A stretch of 64,000 nucleotides of DNA. It comes from Stakelama pacifica. GTDB taxonomy: Bacteria > Pseudomonadota > Alphaproteobacteria > Sphingomonadales > Sphingomonadaceae. This document shows, in pieces, positions 20,183-28,425 of the stretch. Positions within the stretch are counted from its first letter, which is position 1. Each line of letters opens with the position of its first letter. The stretch covers positions 248,001 to 312,000 of the forward strand of contig NZ_SNWD01000001.1 in NCBI RefSeq assembly GCF_004361835.1, written 5' to 3'. Under the pieces are notes generated by a model. It had not been told where the DNA came from. It made no database searches and saw only the letters and a list, made by a program, of their open reading frames with translations. A program made the position numbers and the translations under genes.

Positions 20183-21235
20183 CTATTCACCGCTGCCCTC
20201 ATCCTGCTGCTGCGTATCGTCGGTGCTGCCCTCTTCCGAAGCGCTGTCGTCCTTCGGCTTCTCCTTCGCCGCGGCCGATTGGTCGGTGTCGTCGCCGGAG
20301 GTTTCGAGATCAGGCGACTGGCCCGGTTCGGTGACGAGATGCGAGGCGACCAGCTGGTTGACCAGTTCTTTGCGGGTAGCGAGCAGCGATTGCTTCAGAT
20401 CATCATCCTGATCGATATTTGCCGAACTCAATTGCGCATCGATTTCCGCAATCGACTGGCGCACGCCATTTACCCTGCGGATATCATCGCTCTCCGCCTT
20501 ACCCTCGACCGAATTGACGATGGCATCGATCCCGACGGTGAACGAACAGAGCTGATGATAATGATTGGCGTCGCGGATCATCTGATAGGCGCTGTAGCCG
20601 GAGATCGAATCCTCGCGCCTTTTGTCGATCGCGTTGGTAAGGAATTTGCGCCGCTCGGTTTCGATCGCCCGGATGATCGTCGGCATCAGCTGATTGAAAT
20701 AGGCGTTCGAGTTGATGTGATCGCGCGACGCGCCGACAAAGGCGGCACCGCCTGACAGGATCGATTTGGCAAGATTGCCGGTCACGATGGTGGAGACAGT
20801 GGAAAGGCCGGTCGAGGCAATGCTGGAATAGCCGTTGATCTGCGCCTGACGCACCAGCATCGACGATTCTTCAGCAAGGCAGATGCTGTCGGCGTGCTGG
20901 ATCAGTGCATCGGCGAGCGCGTTGCGCAGCATCTTTGCTCGCTCCGGTTTACTTTCGGTGAGTGTCAGTATCTCAGTAAAAAGCGGAGGGCTGGTATCGG
21001 TCGCACCTTTATAGAGGCGGAAACAGTCGAGATTGATTGCGCCGGGACGAGTGACACTTTCAACCGTGCCTAAAAAAGTCCGATGTCTGGGAGGGGGGTC
21101 CACATAACATTCGCTGCTTTGTTTTCGAACGGTAAGATCAAGCGGTTCCACCCGCGCCGCGCTGCTCTGGATGCAGCCCGACAAACTTGTCGCTGCCAGC
21201 GAAAATGGCAGCACTATTCCAATCGTCCGTTTCAT
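20183..21235 (-). CDS. Unrecognised lipoprotein
   Basis: 350 residues, not recognised. It begins with a lipoprotein signal peptide, MKRTIGIVLPFSLAATSLSG followed by Cys21 (lipobox LSGC). The middle is mainly helical with a Gly/Ala/Ser-rich hydrophobic stretch (about residues 125-165) that could insert in a membrane. The last ~50 residues are strongly acidic and low-complexity (Asp/Glu/Ser/Gln). Cysteines at about 43, 71 and 118 may form disulfides. It lies alone between gyrA and an SDR gene, on the same strand as both. No family assigned. Confidence 0.75.
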   Translation of the reverse strand: MKRTIGIVLPFSLAATSLSGCIQSSAARVEPLDLTVRKQSSECYVDPPPRHRTFLGTVESVTRPGAINLDCFRLYKGATDTSPPLFTEILTLTESKPERAKMLRNALADALIQHADSICLAEESSMLVRQAQINGYSSIASTGLSTVSTIVTGNLAKSILSGGAAFVGASRDHINSNAYFNQLMPTIIRAIETERRKFLTNAIDKRREDSISGYSAYQMIRDANHYHQLCSFTVGIDAIVNSVEGKAESDDIRRVNGVRQSIAEIDAQLSSANIDQDDDLKQSLLATRKELVNQLVASHLVTEPGQSPDLETSGDDTDQSAAAKEKPKDDSASEEGSTDDTQQQDEGSGE

Positions 21236-21341
21236 GGTCGCCCCCTCCCGTCAGGATTTCAGGTAAACGCCACGCCACGACTCGTCTGGATCAAGTTTCG
21301 TGATAGTTATTCGTAACTACTTTTCCGTCAATAGCTGTTCG

Positions 21342-22040
21342 TCACGGCAAGATTTCCTCGCCGTCCCATGCGAAGACCTTGCCCGTATCTACCGGTTTCA
21401 GGCCATCGATCACGTCGAGCAGTTGCAGAGCGGCGCGATCGGGGTCGAACAGCTTGCCGGGTGCGACATTGCCCTGAAACGGTTTGGAGAGCGGCGTGTC
21501 GACAGTGCCCGGATGCAGCGCAACGACGATCGAGCGTTTCGCGGTGCGGCTCGCTTCGATCGCGACATTCTTTATCAGCATGTTGAGCGCCGCTTTTGAT
21601 GCGCGATAGCCATACCATCCGCCGAGCCGGTTGTCGGAGATGCTCCCCACCCGCGCGGAGAGTGCCGCGAAGACCGGTGCCGCAGCAGGTGCAAGCAAGG
21701 GGACGAAATGCTTCGCCACCAGCGCCGGCCCGATGGCGTTGACCGCGAAGCTGCGCGCCAGCCACCCGGCATCGAGTTCCTTCAGCGCCTTTTCCGGCCC
21801 GCGCGTCGCGTCGTGCAGGAGGCCGGTGGCGACGATGACGAGATGCACCGGCGGTCCTTTGGCCACCCGTCCGGCAGCGGCTGCGATGCTTGCCTCATCC
21901 TCGATATCAATATGGGCATCGCCCTTGCGCGAACGGGCAAGGCCCCAGATGCGGTCGAATTCGCCTTCCTCGGCAAGCGCTGCCTGCAGCGCTGCGCCGA
22001 TCCCGCCGGAAGCGCCGATGATGACAGCCGCGCGGCTCAT
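21342..22040 (-). CDS. Short-chain dehydrogenase/reductase (CsgA-like SDR)
   Basis: 232 residues, Rossmann-fold NAD(P) oxidoreductase. Visible: cofactor motif VIIGASGGIGAAL near the N-terminus, FAVNAIGPALVAKHFVPLL, the catalytic Ser region AALSARVGSISDNRLGGWYG, the YGYRASKAALNML Tyr/Lys pair and VALHPGTVDTPLSKPF. The substrate cannot be predicted; related SDRs occur beside yaaA in other proteobacteria. The ATG overlaps the yaaA stop by four bases (22037-22040), so the two are coupled. Confidence 0.9.
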   Translation of the reverse strand: MSRAAVIIGASGGIGAALQAALAEEGEFDRIWGLARSRKGDAHIDIEDEASIAAAAGRVAKGPPVHLVIVATGLLHDATRGPEKALKELDAGWLARSFAVNAIGPALVAKHFVPLLAPAAAPVFAALSARVGSISDNRLGGWYGYRASKAALNMLIKNVAIEASRTAKRSIVVALHPGTVDTPLSKPFQGNVAPGKLFDPDRAALQLLDVIDGLKPVDTGKVFAWDGEEILP

Positions 22041-22795
22041 GCGCGGGTGAACTGCCAGCGCGTATCGGTGCTTTCGGCGGCGTCGAATCGATAGCCGTCG
22101 GTATCAAATCCCTTCATCGCCTCGATCTCGGCAATGCGATGTTCGCACATCCATCGTGCCATCATGCCGCGCGCCTTTTTCGCATGAAAGCTGACAAAGC
22201 GCGGCCCGTCGGGGCCGGGTTCGCGAAAATCGACCTCAATCACCCGGATCGTATCCGACAGCCTGCCCGAAACCGCGCCCCAATATTCCTGACTCGCTAG
22301 ATTGAGAACGGTGCCTGATCCTTCCATCGCGACATCAGCGGCAAGCGCGTCCGCGATCCGCGATTGCCAGTATTTGTACAGACTATCGTCGCGACCCGGT
22401 GCCCATTTCGTCCCCATTTCAAGCCGATAGGGACGAATGTTGTCGAGCGGTTTCAACAGGCCGTACAGCCCCGAAAGGATCCGTACATGATCCTGAGCGA
22501 ATGCAATGGCCGGCTCGTCGAGCGTTTTTACTTCGAATCCGCGATAGACATCGCCTGAAAACGCAAAAAGGGCGGGGCGAACCGGGGCGGCATCGAATTC
22601 TCGAAAACGCGCGGCATTGAGCTTTGCAAGCTTGTCGGAAATCCGCATCAATTTTCCAAGTTTCGGCGCACCGAGCCGAGCCGCGGCATGCGCAAGCGCA
22701 GCCGCATCGCCGGAAAATCTGGGCTCGGTCGCATCCAGTACCGGCAAGTCGGATTCGTAATCGAGGCTTTTGGCGGGGGAGAGCACGGCGATCAT
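22037..22795 (-). CDS. yaaA: Peroxide stress protein YaaA
   Basis: 252 residues. YaaA (DUF328) limits intracellular free iron and oxidative DNA damage under H2O2 stress in E. coli and binds DNA. Landmarks: MIAVLSPAKSLDYES, LMRISDKLAKLNAARF, ALFAFSGDVYRGFEV, ILSGLYGLLKPLDNIRPYRLEMGTK in pieces, VLNLASQEYWGAV and FVSFHAKKARGMMARWM. The ATG at 22795 gives the family N-terminus. First gene of a two-gene unit with the SDR. Confidence 0.95.
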   Translation of the reverse strand: MIAVLSPAKSLDYESDLPVLDATEPRFSGDAAALAHAAARLGAPKLGKLMRISDKLAKLNAARFREFDAAPVRPALFAFSGDVYRGFEVKTLDEPAIAFAQDHVRILSGLYGLLKPLDNIRPYRLEMGTKWAPGRDDSLYKYWQSRIADALAADVAMEGSGTVLNLASQEYWGAVSGRLSDTIRVIEVDFREPGPDGPRFVSFHAKKARGMMARWMCEHRIAEIEAMKGFDTDGYRFDAAESTDTRWQFTRA

Positions 22796-22973
22796 GGCGC
22801 GGTGCCTAGCCCTGCTGCGCCGGATCGTCAAAGCAATGAAACCCGCTCGTTCAAAACGCGTTCAGCATTATGTCGCTAACCCGTTCCATGCCGTGCTGCT
22901 TGAACGGCGCGCCTGTGCCCATTAGACGGGCTGACGCCGAAGCACGGCCCCCCGTAAGAGGAGAGTTTTGACG

Positions 22974-24284
22974 ATGAAATTCGTATCCAAGGCTGCGATG
23001 GCAGCGGCACTGGCCGTCGGCGTTTCGACGGCGATGGTGGCAACCGCGCCGATGGCCGCGGCAAAGGACAAGAAGCAGGATAAGGAAGAAGGCAAGCCAC
23101 TCGAACTCGGCAAGGAGTTCCGGGTCGAGGCAAAGGCTGCGCAGGATGCGCTTCAGGCTAATGACTATGCCACGGCCAAGACGCACATCGATGCTGCGGC
23201 CAAGCTGGCCAAGACTCCGGACGAGCAATATTTTGTGGCGGCGCTCAGCCTGCCGGTCGGTGCGCGCGAACAGGATAATGCCCGCATGGCACCTGCGCTC
23301 GAAACGCTGATCGCCAGCGATCGCACGGCCCCTGCCGACCGCGCAAAATATGCCTTTTTCCGTGGGCAGATCGCACTGCAGAACAAGAATAACGACGTTG
23401 CGCTAAAATATCTCACCCAGGCGCAGCAAATGGGGTATTCCAATCCCGAACTTCCGTTGATGATGGCACGGGTCCAGGCGGATACCGGCGATGTGAAGGG
23501 AAGCCTCGTCTCCCTGAAACAGGCGATCGACGCGCGCAACGCGACCGCCGACAAGGCACCGGAAGACTGGTATAAGTTCGGCGTCTCGCAGGCCTATAAC
23601 AAGGCCAAGGATCCGGTTGCCACGATGCAGTGGGCGACCGAATGGGTCAAAGCCTATCCGACCAAGCAGAACTGGCGCGAGCTCATCAACCTGTACCAGC
23701 AAACGGCACAGGAAGGCGGCAAGGCGATCGATGATGATACGCGTCTCGACCTGCTTCGCCTGAAGCGCGCGACGGGTTCGCTGGCCAGCCAGAGCGACTA
23801 TTTCGAATATGCGCTGCTGGCCAATCAGAAGGGCCTTCCTTATGAAAGCAAGGCAGTGATCGAGGCGGGGCGCCAGGCGGGAACCATCCCGGCCGGTGCG
23901 GCGAATATCAATGACCTGTACAACAGCGCTGTTCAGGCGATCAAAAAAGATGTTTCGCTGAGCTCGCTGGAAACCAAGGCGATGGCGGCAGCGAACGGCA
24001 AGCTCGCTTCGCAGACCGGTGACGCCTATCTGGCGAATGGCGACTATGCTCAGGCGATCAAACTGTATCGTGCGGCGCTGCAAAAGGGCGGCGTCGATAC
24101 GCCGGTGGTTAACAGCCGTCTCGGCATCGCGCTCGCGCTTGCCGGCCAGACCGCCGAAGCGAAGCAGGCTTTCGACTCGGTGAATGCCGCGGGCGCTCGC
24201 AAGGACGTGGTAAATCTCTGGGACGTGTATCTTGCGACCAGGGGCGGATCTGCGACCGGTAGCGCGACCGCGACGGCGGGCTGA
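22974..24284 (+). CDS. Secreted tetratricopeptide-repeat protein
   Basis: 436 residues. N-terminal signal peptide (about 1-30, ending APMAAA) followed by a Lys-rich segment, then TPR-like helical pairs: AAQDALQANDYATAKTHIDA, YAFFRGQIALQNKNNDVALK, ELPLMMARVQADTGDVKGSL, and near the end GDAYLANGDYAQAIKLYRAA and RLGIALALAGQTAEAKQAFD. A periplasmic scaffold for protein-protein contact is likely; the partner is unknown. ATG at 22974; a TTG two codons upstream (22968) sits closer to the GGAG ribosome site and is possible. A strong terminator follows. Confidence 0.85.
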   Translation: MKFVSKAAMAAALAVGVSTAMVATAPMAAAKDKKQDKEEGKPLELGKEFRVEAKAAQDALQANDYATAKTHIDAAAKLAKTPDEQYFVAALSLPVGAREQDNARMAPALETLIASDRTAPADRAKYAFFRGQIALQNKNNDVALKYLTQAQQMGYSNPELPLMMARVQADTGDVKGSLVSLKQAIDARNATADKAPEDWYKFGVSQAYNKAKDPVATMQWATEWVKAYPTKQNWRELINLYQQTAQEGGKAIDDDTRLDLLRLKRATGSLASQSDYFEYALLANQKGLPYESKAVIEAGRQAGTIPAGAANINDLYNSAVQAIKKDVSLSSLETKAMAAANGKLASQTGDAYLANGDYAQAIKLYRAALQKGGVDTPVVNSRLGIALALAGQTAEAKQAFDSVNAAGARKDVVNLWDVYLATRGGSATGSATATAG

Positions 24285-24304
24285 TTCTCGGACCCGGTAC
24301 GATG

Positions 24305-24340
24305 AAAGGGGGCGGCGAGGCGACTCGCCGCCCTTTCTTT
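24305..24340. terminator. Bidirectional-type terminator between the TPR and Lrp genes
   Basis: AAAGGGGGCGGCGAG and CTCGCCGCCCTTTCTTT form a nine- to ten-pair GC stem with A-rich and T-rich flanks. It lies 20 bases after the TPR stop and overlaps the last codon of the convergent Lrp gene, so it can serve both strands. Confidence 0.88.
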
Positions 24341-24806
24341 ATGCCTCGCTGACCGGAATGCCGGGCAGCATCTTTGACGTGCGGATGGTGAGCGAGGTTT
24401 TCACGCTCGACACGTTCGATGCCGAAGTGAGCTTTGTGGTCAACAGCTGCTGAAAGCTTTTCAGATCGGTCGCCACGATTTTCAGGATGAAGTCGATTTC
24501 GCCGTTCAGCATATGGCATTCGCGAATTTCGGGAATCGTCGCGACATGCGCCTCGAACGCTTCGAGATCGCTTTCGGCCTGGCTGCGCAGGCTGACCATC
24601 GCGAAAACGGTAATGGTGTAGCCGAGCGCAATCGGATCGAGTTCGGCATGATAGCCGCGAATCGCGCCTTCATCCTCCAGCGCGCGAACCCGGCGCAGAC
24701 AGGGCGGGGCAGTCAGGCCCACCCGCTCGGCAAGATCGACATTGGTCATCCGACCATCGTCCTGAAGCAGTTTTAGAAGTTGCCGGTCGATTTGATCGAG
24801 GGCCAT
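24339..24806 (-). CDS. Lrp/AsnC family transcriptional regulator
   Basis: 155 residues. N-terminal winged helix-turn-helix (DQIDRQLLKLLQDDGRMTNV, AERVGLTAPPCLRRVRALED, GAIRGYHAELDP) and C-terminal RAM ligand-binding domain (ITVFAMVSLRSQAESDLEAF, CHMLNGEIDFILKIVATDLK). Such regulators usually sense amino acids. The ATG at 24806 starts the HTH; there is no adjacent co-oriented target gene, so it may be autoregulated and act elsewhere (see the palindrome at 24837). Confidence 0.93.
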   Translation of the reverse strand: MALDQIDRQLLKLLQDDGRMTNVDLAERVGLTAPPCLRRVRALEDEGAIRGYHAELDPIALGYTITVFAMVSLRSQAESDLEAFEAHVATIPEIRECHMLNGEIDFILKIVATDLKSFQQLLTTKLTSASNVSSVKTSLTIRTSKMLPGIPVSEA

Positions 24807-24836
24807 GGATACTCCGGATATATGTGTTTGATGCTT

Positions 24837-24853
24837 TATCTCGGCGAGAGATA
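24837..24853. promoter_or_regulatory. Palindrome upstream of the Lrp-type gene, candidate operator
   Basis: TATCTC-GGCGA-GAGATA is a perfect 6+5+6 inverted repeat 31 bases before the Lrp/AsnC start codon, followed by an AT-rich run (TATAATATAATTA). Its place fits an autoregulatory operator overlapping the promoter. Binding is not shown. Confidence 0.45.
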
Positions 24854-25263
24854 TAATATAATTACCGCCTAACGCAATTGTCTCACAATGCGACATTTCG
24901 AATTGTGCGGCGAACCGATATTTTCCCGCCAGAGCCGGTTTGCCTGGGCCGCTGTGTCCACCAAGGGCCAGGAGGGGCGTGCGTCGAAATATCAGCAGCT
25001 CGCCGGTCCGCGTGCTCGATATTCCCCGCCGGATACGAAATAGGGGTCGGCGATCGACAAGTCTGCGAAGAGCAAAGGTGCGCAAAACGTTTTGCACGGG
25101 GGACACCGATCTTCACCGCGCCCATTAGAAGGGAATATGGCGTGCAGAACAGATCAGGCCTGCGGGCTTCGAAATCGCAGCATCGATCCGATACGCGACA
25201 GCGAATCGCATAAGCCGAACGACGGGCAGCGGCACCCCGCCGGACGCGCTCGCCGGTCCTGAT
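24854..25263. other. Gap between Lrp gene and histidine kinase; no clear gene
   Basis: About 410 bases. The Lrp-proximal end is AT-rich and should hold that gene's promoter. The rest has no convincing reading frame: the frame that continues into the kinase is stopped by TAG at 25126, and other frames give Arg/Ser-rich, unnatural translations. It could contain decayed 5' sequence of the kinase gene. Confidence 0.5.
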
Positions 25264-26652
25264 TTGGAACTTGGTAACGATCTTTTGCGCGTTTCTTCGG
25301 CGCCCGATCGGATTATGAAGGGCTGCATGCAGGCCGGACACCCTTTTGGCGGAAACACGGAAGATGATTCGTCCCAGGCGACCATCGACGATCCTGTGCA
25401 GGCAGTACGAACGGGCAATTCGAAATCGGACGGCGCAAGCACCATATTCGCGTTCGATTCGGCCGGGTCCGCGTGCCCTCCCGCTGCGTCGCGAGCGGTG
25501 CGTTCGCCGACCGATAACCATGGGACATCGGGTCAAGGGGCGGGGCCGTTCAGCATCAGCGATGTCGTCGCGCGCATCGACGCCTTTCAGCGCGAGCGTG
25601 TGCAACGCAAGCCGGCCGCTGCGCCGTCCCGCCCGGTGAACAGCTTTCGTTTCGACACCGATTTGTGCGGCGTTATCCGCCGGGTGCGAGGGATTAACCG
25701 CGCGCCGCTGATCGGCCTTTCGCTCGATTTTGCAGGGTCACCGGATATGTCGCGCGTTGATGGCGTGGCATCGGGAGCGTTTCGCCAAAGGTCGCGCTTT
25801 TCCAATGCCCGGTTGGTGGTTGAAGGCGACAGCGAGGCAGCGGGCGACTGGCTGATTTCCGGTATTCCCTGTTTCGATGTCGATAGCGGTCGATTCACCG
25901 GCTATCGCGGCTCGGCGCGCCGCCCTCGCCGCGACGAGCGGGCAGGGCCGCCGCCGATGCGGCCGACGCGTGCTTTCGCGCAGCAGCTTCGCCAGCTGGT
26001 TCACGAACTGCGAACGCCCGCAGGTGCGATCTCGGGTTTTGCCGAGATGATCGAAGAGCAATATTTAGGCGCAGCTCCCGACATCTATCGCGAGCGGGCA
26101 GGCGTTATCCGGCAGGAAGCGCGCCAGCTGCTGGGCGTTATCGATGATCTGGATTTCGCTGCGCGGATCGATGACGAGGCGCTTGATCTGCGCCCGCAGA
26201 CGGTCGCGCTGCGCCCGCTATTCGATGAGATTGTCGAGGAACTTGCGCCGCTGATGGCACTTCGCGAGGCGAAGCTGGTGGTTCCGGAAACCGAACTCGT
26301 GGTGTTGGGAGATGCCCGCGCGGTACGCCGCTTATTCAGCCGCCTTACCGCTACGTTGATCGCGCTGTGCCTTCCGGGCGAGTGGATTGCGCCGACAATC
26401 GAACCGATCGGGTCGGGACAGGTCGCGCTGCGGTTCAATCGCCCGGCACAGCTGCGTCTGGGCGGCGGCGATGCGCTGATCGACGATGAGGATATTGAGG
26501 ACCTTGCGACGCTGGGGACCGGTTTCGCGCTTCGTCTGTCCCGCAATCTCGCGCGTGAGCTGGGCGGCGCATTACTGTTCGGCAAAAACAGCCTGACCTT
26601 GCGGTTGCGGCGGGACGAAACACAGGAGACGGAGAGGGTTCGCAACAGCTGA
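25264..26652 (+). CDS. Sensor histidine kinase, N-terminus uncertain
   Basis: Up to 462 residues. A Ser/Gly-rich, unrecognised N-terminus (about 1-95) precedes ISDVVARIDAFQRERVQ and a PAS-like stretch (FRFDTDLCGVIRRVRG, to CFDVDSGRFTGYRGSARRP). The HisKA dimerisation domain has the phospho-His in QLVHELRTPAGAISGFAEMI (near base 26000), followed by a divergent ATPase domain in which canonical N/G1/G2 boxes are weak. No transmembrane helix is seen. The start is doubtful: TTG 25264, ATG 25315 and ATG 25327 are options, none with a good Shine-Dalgarno. The next gene starts three bases after the stop. Confidence 0.7.
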   Translation: MELGNDLLRVSSAPDRIMKGCMQAGHPFGGNTEDDSSQATIDDPVQAVRTGNSKSDGASTIFAFDSAGSACPPAASRAVRSPTDNHGTSGQGAGPFSISDVVARIDAFQRERVQRKPAAAPSRPVNSFRFDTDLCGVIRRVRGINRAPLIGLSLDFAGSPDMSRVDGVASGAFRQRSRFSNARLVVEGDSEAAGDWLISGIPCFDVDSGRFTGYRGSARRPRRDERAGPPPMRPTRAFAQQLRQLVHELRTPAGAISGFAEMIEEQYLGAAPDIYRERAGVIRQEARQLLGVIDDLDFAARIDDEALDLRPQTVALRPLFDEIVEELAPLMALREAKLVVPETELVVLGDARAVRRLFSRLTATLIALCLPGEWIAPTIEPIGSGQVALRFNRPAQLRLGGGDALIDDEDIEDLATLGTGFALRLSRNLARELGGALLFGKNSLTLRLRRDETQETERVRNS

Positions 26653-26655
26653 CCG

Positions 26656-27684
26656 ATGGCTGATCGGAAAACGCCAATCGCCGGAAAGCGCGCGCTCGCC
26701 TATTCCCCGACCCCCGGACCGGTAATCGACTGGCCGGAATCGTTCGGCACCCGCTTCACGCTGTTCGTCGATACCGAGGAGGAATTTGACTGGCGCGCGC
26801 AGCTGAGCCGTGAGGCGCGCTCGACCAGCGCGATGGCAGCCCTTCCCGGCGGGCACGCGCGGCTCACGGGGATGGGGGCTGCTCCGGTCTATCTGATCGA
26901 CCATCCGGTGGCGACATCGCCGCGCGCAGGTGATGCGCTGCGCGAGGTGCTCGCCGCCGGAGCAGCCATCGGTACGCAGCTTCATCCCTGGGTGAATCCT
27001 CCGTTTGACGAGCCGGTCACGCCGTTCAACAGTTTCACAGGCAATCTTCCTATGGAACTGGAGGCCGCGAAGCTCGACACGCTCACCGACGCCATTCGAA
27101 GCGAATTCGGCATTTGCCCGCGAATTTATCGCGCCGGCCGCTATGGCATTGGCCCGAACACCGCACATTTGCTGGCCCGGCGCGGCTATCGGATCGATAG
27201 CTCGATGCGCAGTCGCTACGCTTATACCAGCGAGGGCGGGCCTGATTTCTTTGCGATCGGCAATGACGCTTTCTGGCTGGACCGGGCAGCCGGGCTTGCC
27301 GAACTGCCGCTAAGCACCGTCTTCACCGGCGCTACCCGTGCCGGTGGCGAGCGATTATATCGCCATCTGGCAAAGCTGCCGCGCGCAAGAGGGCTGTTCG
27401 CCCGGGCGGGACTGTTGTCGCGGGTTGCCCTGACCCCCGAGGACATGCCGATAGGCGACTGTCTGGAAGCTGTGCGGGTCGCGCTGGGCGAAGGCGTGCG
27501 GCTGCTCAATCTCAGCTTTCATTCGCCTTCGCTAATGCCCGGATTCACCCCCTATGTGCGCAACGAGAGCGATCTTCGCGAATTTTATTGCTGGTGGGAT
27601 GCGATGTTCGATTTGCTCGACTCGCGCGGCGTGCGCGCTGCGTCCGAAAACGATCTGATCGGCGTTCTGGACGCGATGGCGTAA
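26656..27684 (+). CDS. Polysaccharide deacetylase-like (WalW-type) protein
   Basis: 342 residues. Opens with a Pro-rich leader, then FTLFVDTEEEFDW, the Asp/Glu metal-binding start of NodB-like deacetylases, and later APVYLIDHPVAT, IGTQLHPWVNPPF (His motif), PRIYRAGRYGIGPNTAHLLA and LLNLSFHSPSLMPGFTPYVR. These are typical of 'WalW' proteins linked to exopolysaccharide or glycan work in alphaproteobacteria. Activity is unproven. It follows the histidine kinase by three bases, so the two are probably one operon; a tRNA gene comes next. Confidence 0.8.
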   Translation: MADRKTPIAGKRALAYSPTPGPVIDWPESFGTRFTLFVDTEEEFDWRAQLSREARSTSAMAALPGGHARLTGMGAAPVYLIDHPVATSPRAGDALREVLAAGAAIGTQLHPWVNPPFDEPVTPFNSFTGNLPMELEAAKLDTLTDAIRSEFGICPRIYRAGRYGIGPNTAHLLARRGYRIDSSMRSRYAYTSEGGPDFFAIGNDAFWLDRAAGLAELPLSTVFTGATRAGGERLYRHLAKLPRARGLFARAGLLSRVALTPEDMPIGDCLEAVRVALGEGVRLLNLSFHSPSLMPGFTPYVRNESDLREFYCWWDAMFDLLDSRGVRAASENDLIGVLDAMA

Positions 27685-27735
27685 TGACGCTTGATTGCCG
27701 GGGATCGCCTCGGCTATCGGCTGCTCACGGCTGGG

Positions 27736-27812
27736 GGGCCTGTAGCTCAATTGGTTAGAGCTGGCCGCTCATAACGGCTAGGTTGCGGGTTCAAGTCCTG
27801 CCGGGCCCACCA
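27736..27812 (+). tRNA. tRNA with CAU anticodon, probably tRNA-Ile2 (lysidine type)
   Basis: 77 nt cloverleaf with encoded CCA. Acceptor GGGCCTG pairs with CGGGCCC, D arm GCTC/GAGC, anticodon stem GGCCG/CGGCT around loop CTCATAA, T arm GCGGG-TTCAAGT-CCTGC. The CAU anticodon fits elongator Met, initiator Met or Ile2. The G1-C72 pair excludes an initiator, and C4-G69 plus C5-G68 match E. coli Ile2 features, whereas typical alphaproteobacterial elongator Met tRNAs start GGCG. Ile2 is the preferred reading; C34 would be changed to lysidine by TilS. Confidence 0.85.
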
Positions 27813-27826
27813 GCCGTGGCATGGGG

Positions 27827-28345
27827 TTATTTTCCCCAGGAATCGCGCGTCCGCTTGACCGCGTTCAGCGTGTAATTCACTTGCTCGTCCAGCTTGCGAT
27901 AGCCGCGTTCCGCAGTCAGCCCGGCGGTCCGGTACAGAGTGCGGACATAGGATTCGAGCGCATCGCCGGTCAGCGTTCCGGCATTGTCCTGGGGCGAGCG
28001 CGATTCCAGATCCATTTCGGCGCCCATCAGCGTCTGGATATCCTTATAATCGCTCTTGCACAGCGAATCGGGCTGCATGCCGATACGGCCGAGAAAGCTC
28101 TTCGCGAACTCAGCCGCCTGTGCATCCCATTCGGGTGTCCCAGCATCCGCCTTGATCGTATCGGCGCGCTGTTTGAGCAACGTCTGGATATCGGATTCGG
28201 AAAAACCGGAATAGTTCGCATTATTGGCTTTGGATTCGCACGCGGTTGCCGCGCTGGCGTTCTGTGCCGTCCTTTGCTCGTCTGTTCCGCCGCCACAGGA
28301 CGCAAGCAGCACCGCGCCCCCGATCATGACCATCGTGGCTTTCAT
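27827..28345 (-). CDS. Small unrecognised lipoprotein
   Basis: 172 residues with a clear lipobox (VLLASC, Cys17) after a short hydrophobic signal and a Gly-rich linker. The mature part is hydrophilic and helical with two further Cys (TACESKANN, DSLCKSDYKD), suggesting one disulfide. It ends 15 bases past the convergent tRNA gene. No family recognised; probably a periplasm-facing lipoprotein of unknown role. Confidence 0.75.
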   Translation of the reverse strand: MKATMVMIGGAVLLASCGGGTDEQRTAQNASAATACESKANNANYSGFSESDIQTLLKQRADTIKADAGTPEWDAQAAEFAKSFLGRIGMQPDSLCKSDYKDIQTLMGAEMDLESRSPQDNAGTLTGDALESYVRTLYRTAGLTAERGYRKLDEQVNYTLNAVKRTRDSWGK

Positions 28346-28425
28346 TCCATCCTCCCTTTTATGTTTGTCGGAAGGTCAGCATAACGCGGCGAAGCAGGGA
28401 GTCACGGCTCTTGTCCGCTGCCGGA

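Noticed and set aside
24883..25605. 240-codon minus-strand frame between the Lrp and kinase genes
   Set aside because: Arg-rich, no recognisable domain and antisense to the kinase; judged to be a chance frame.
27736..27812. Initiator tRNA-Met
   Set aside because: A G1-C72 pair is present, whereas initiators have a mismatch at this position.
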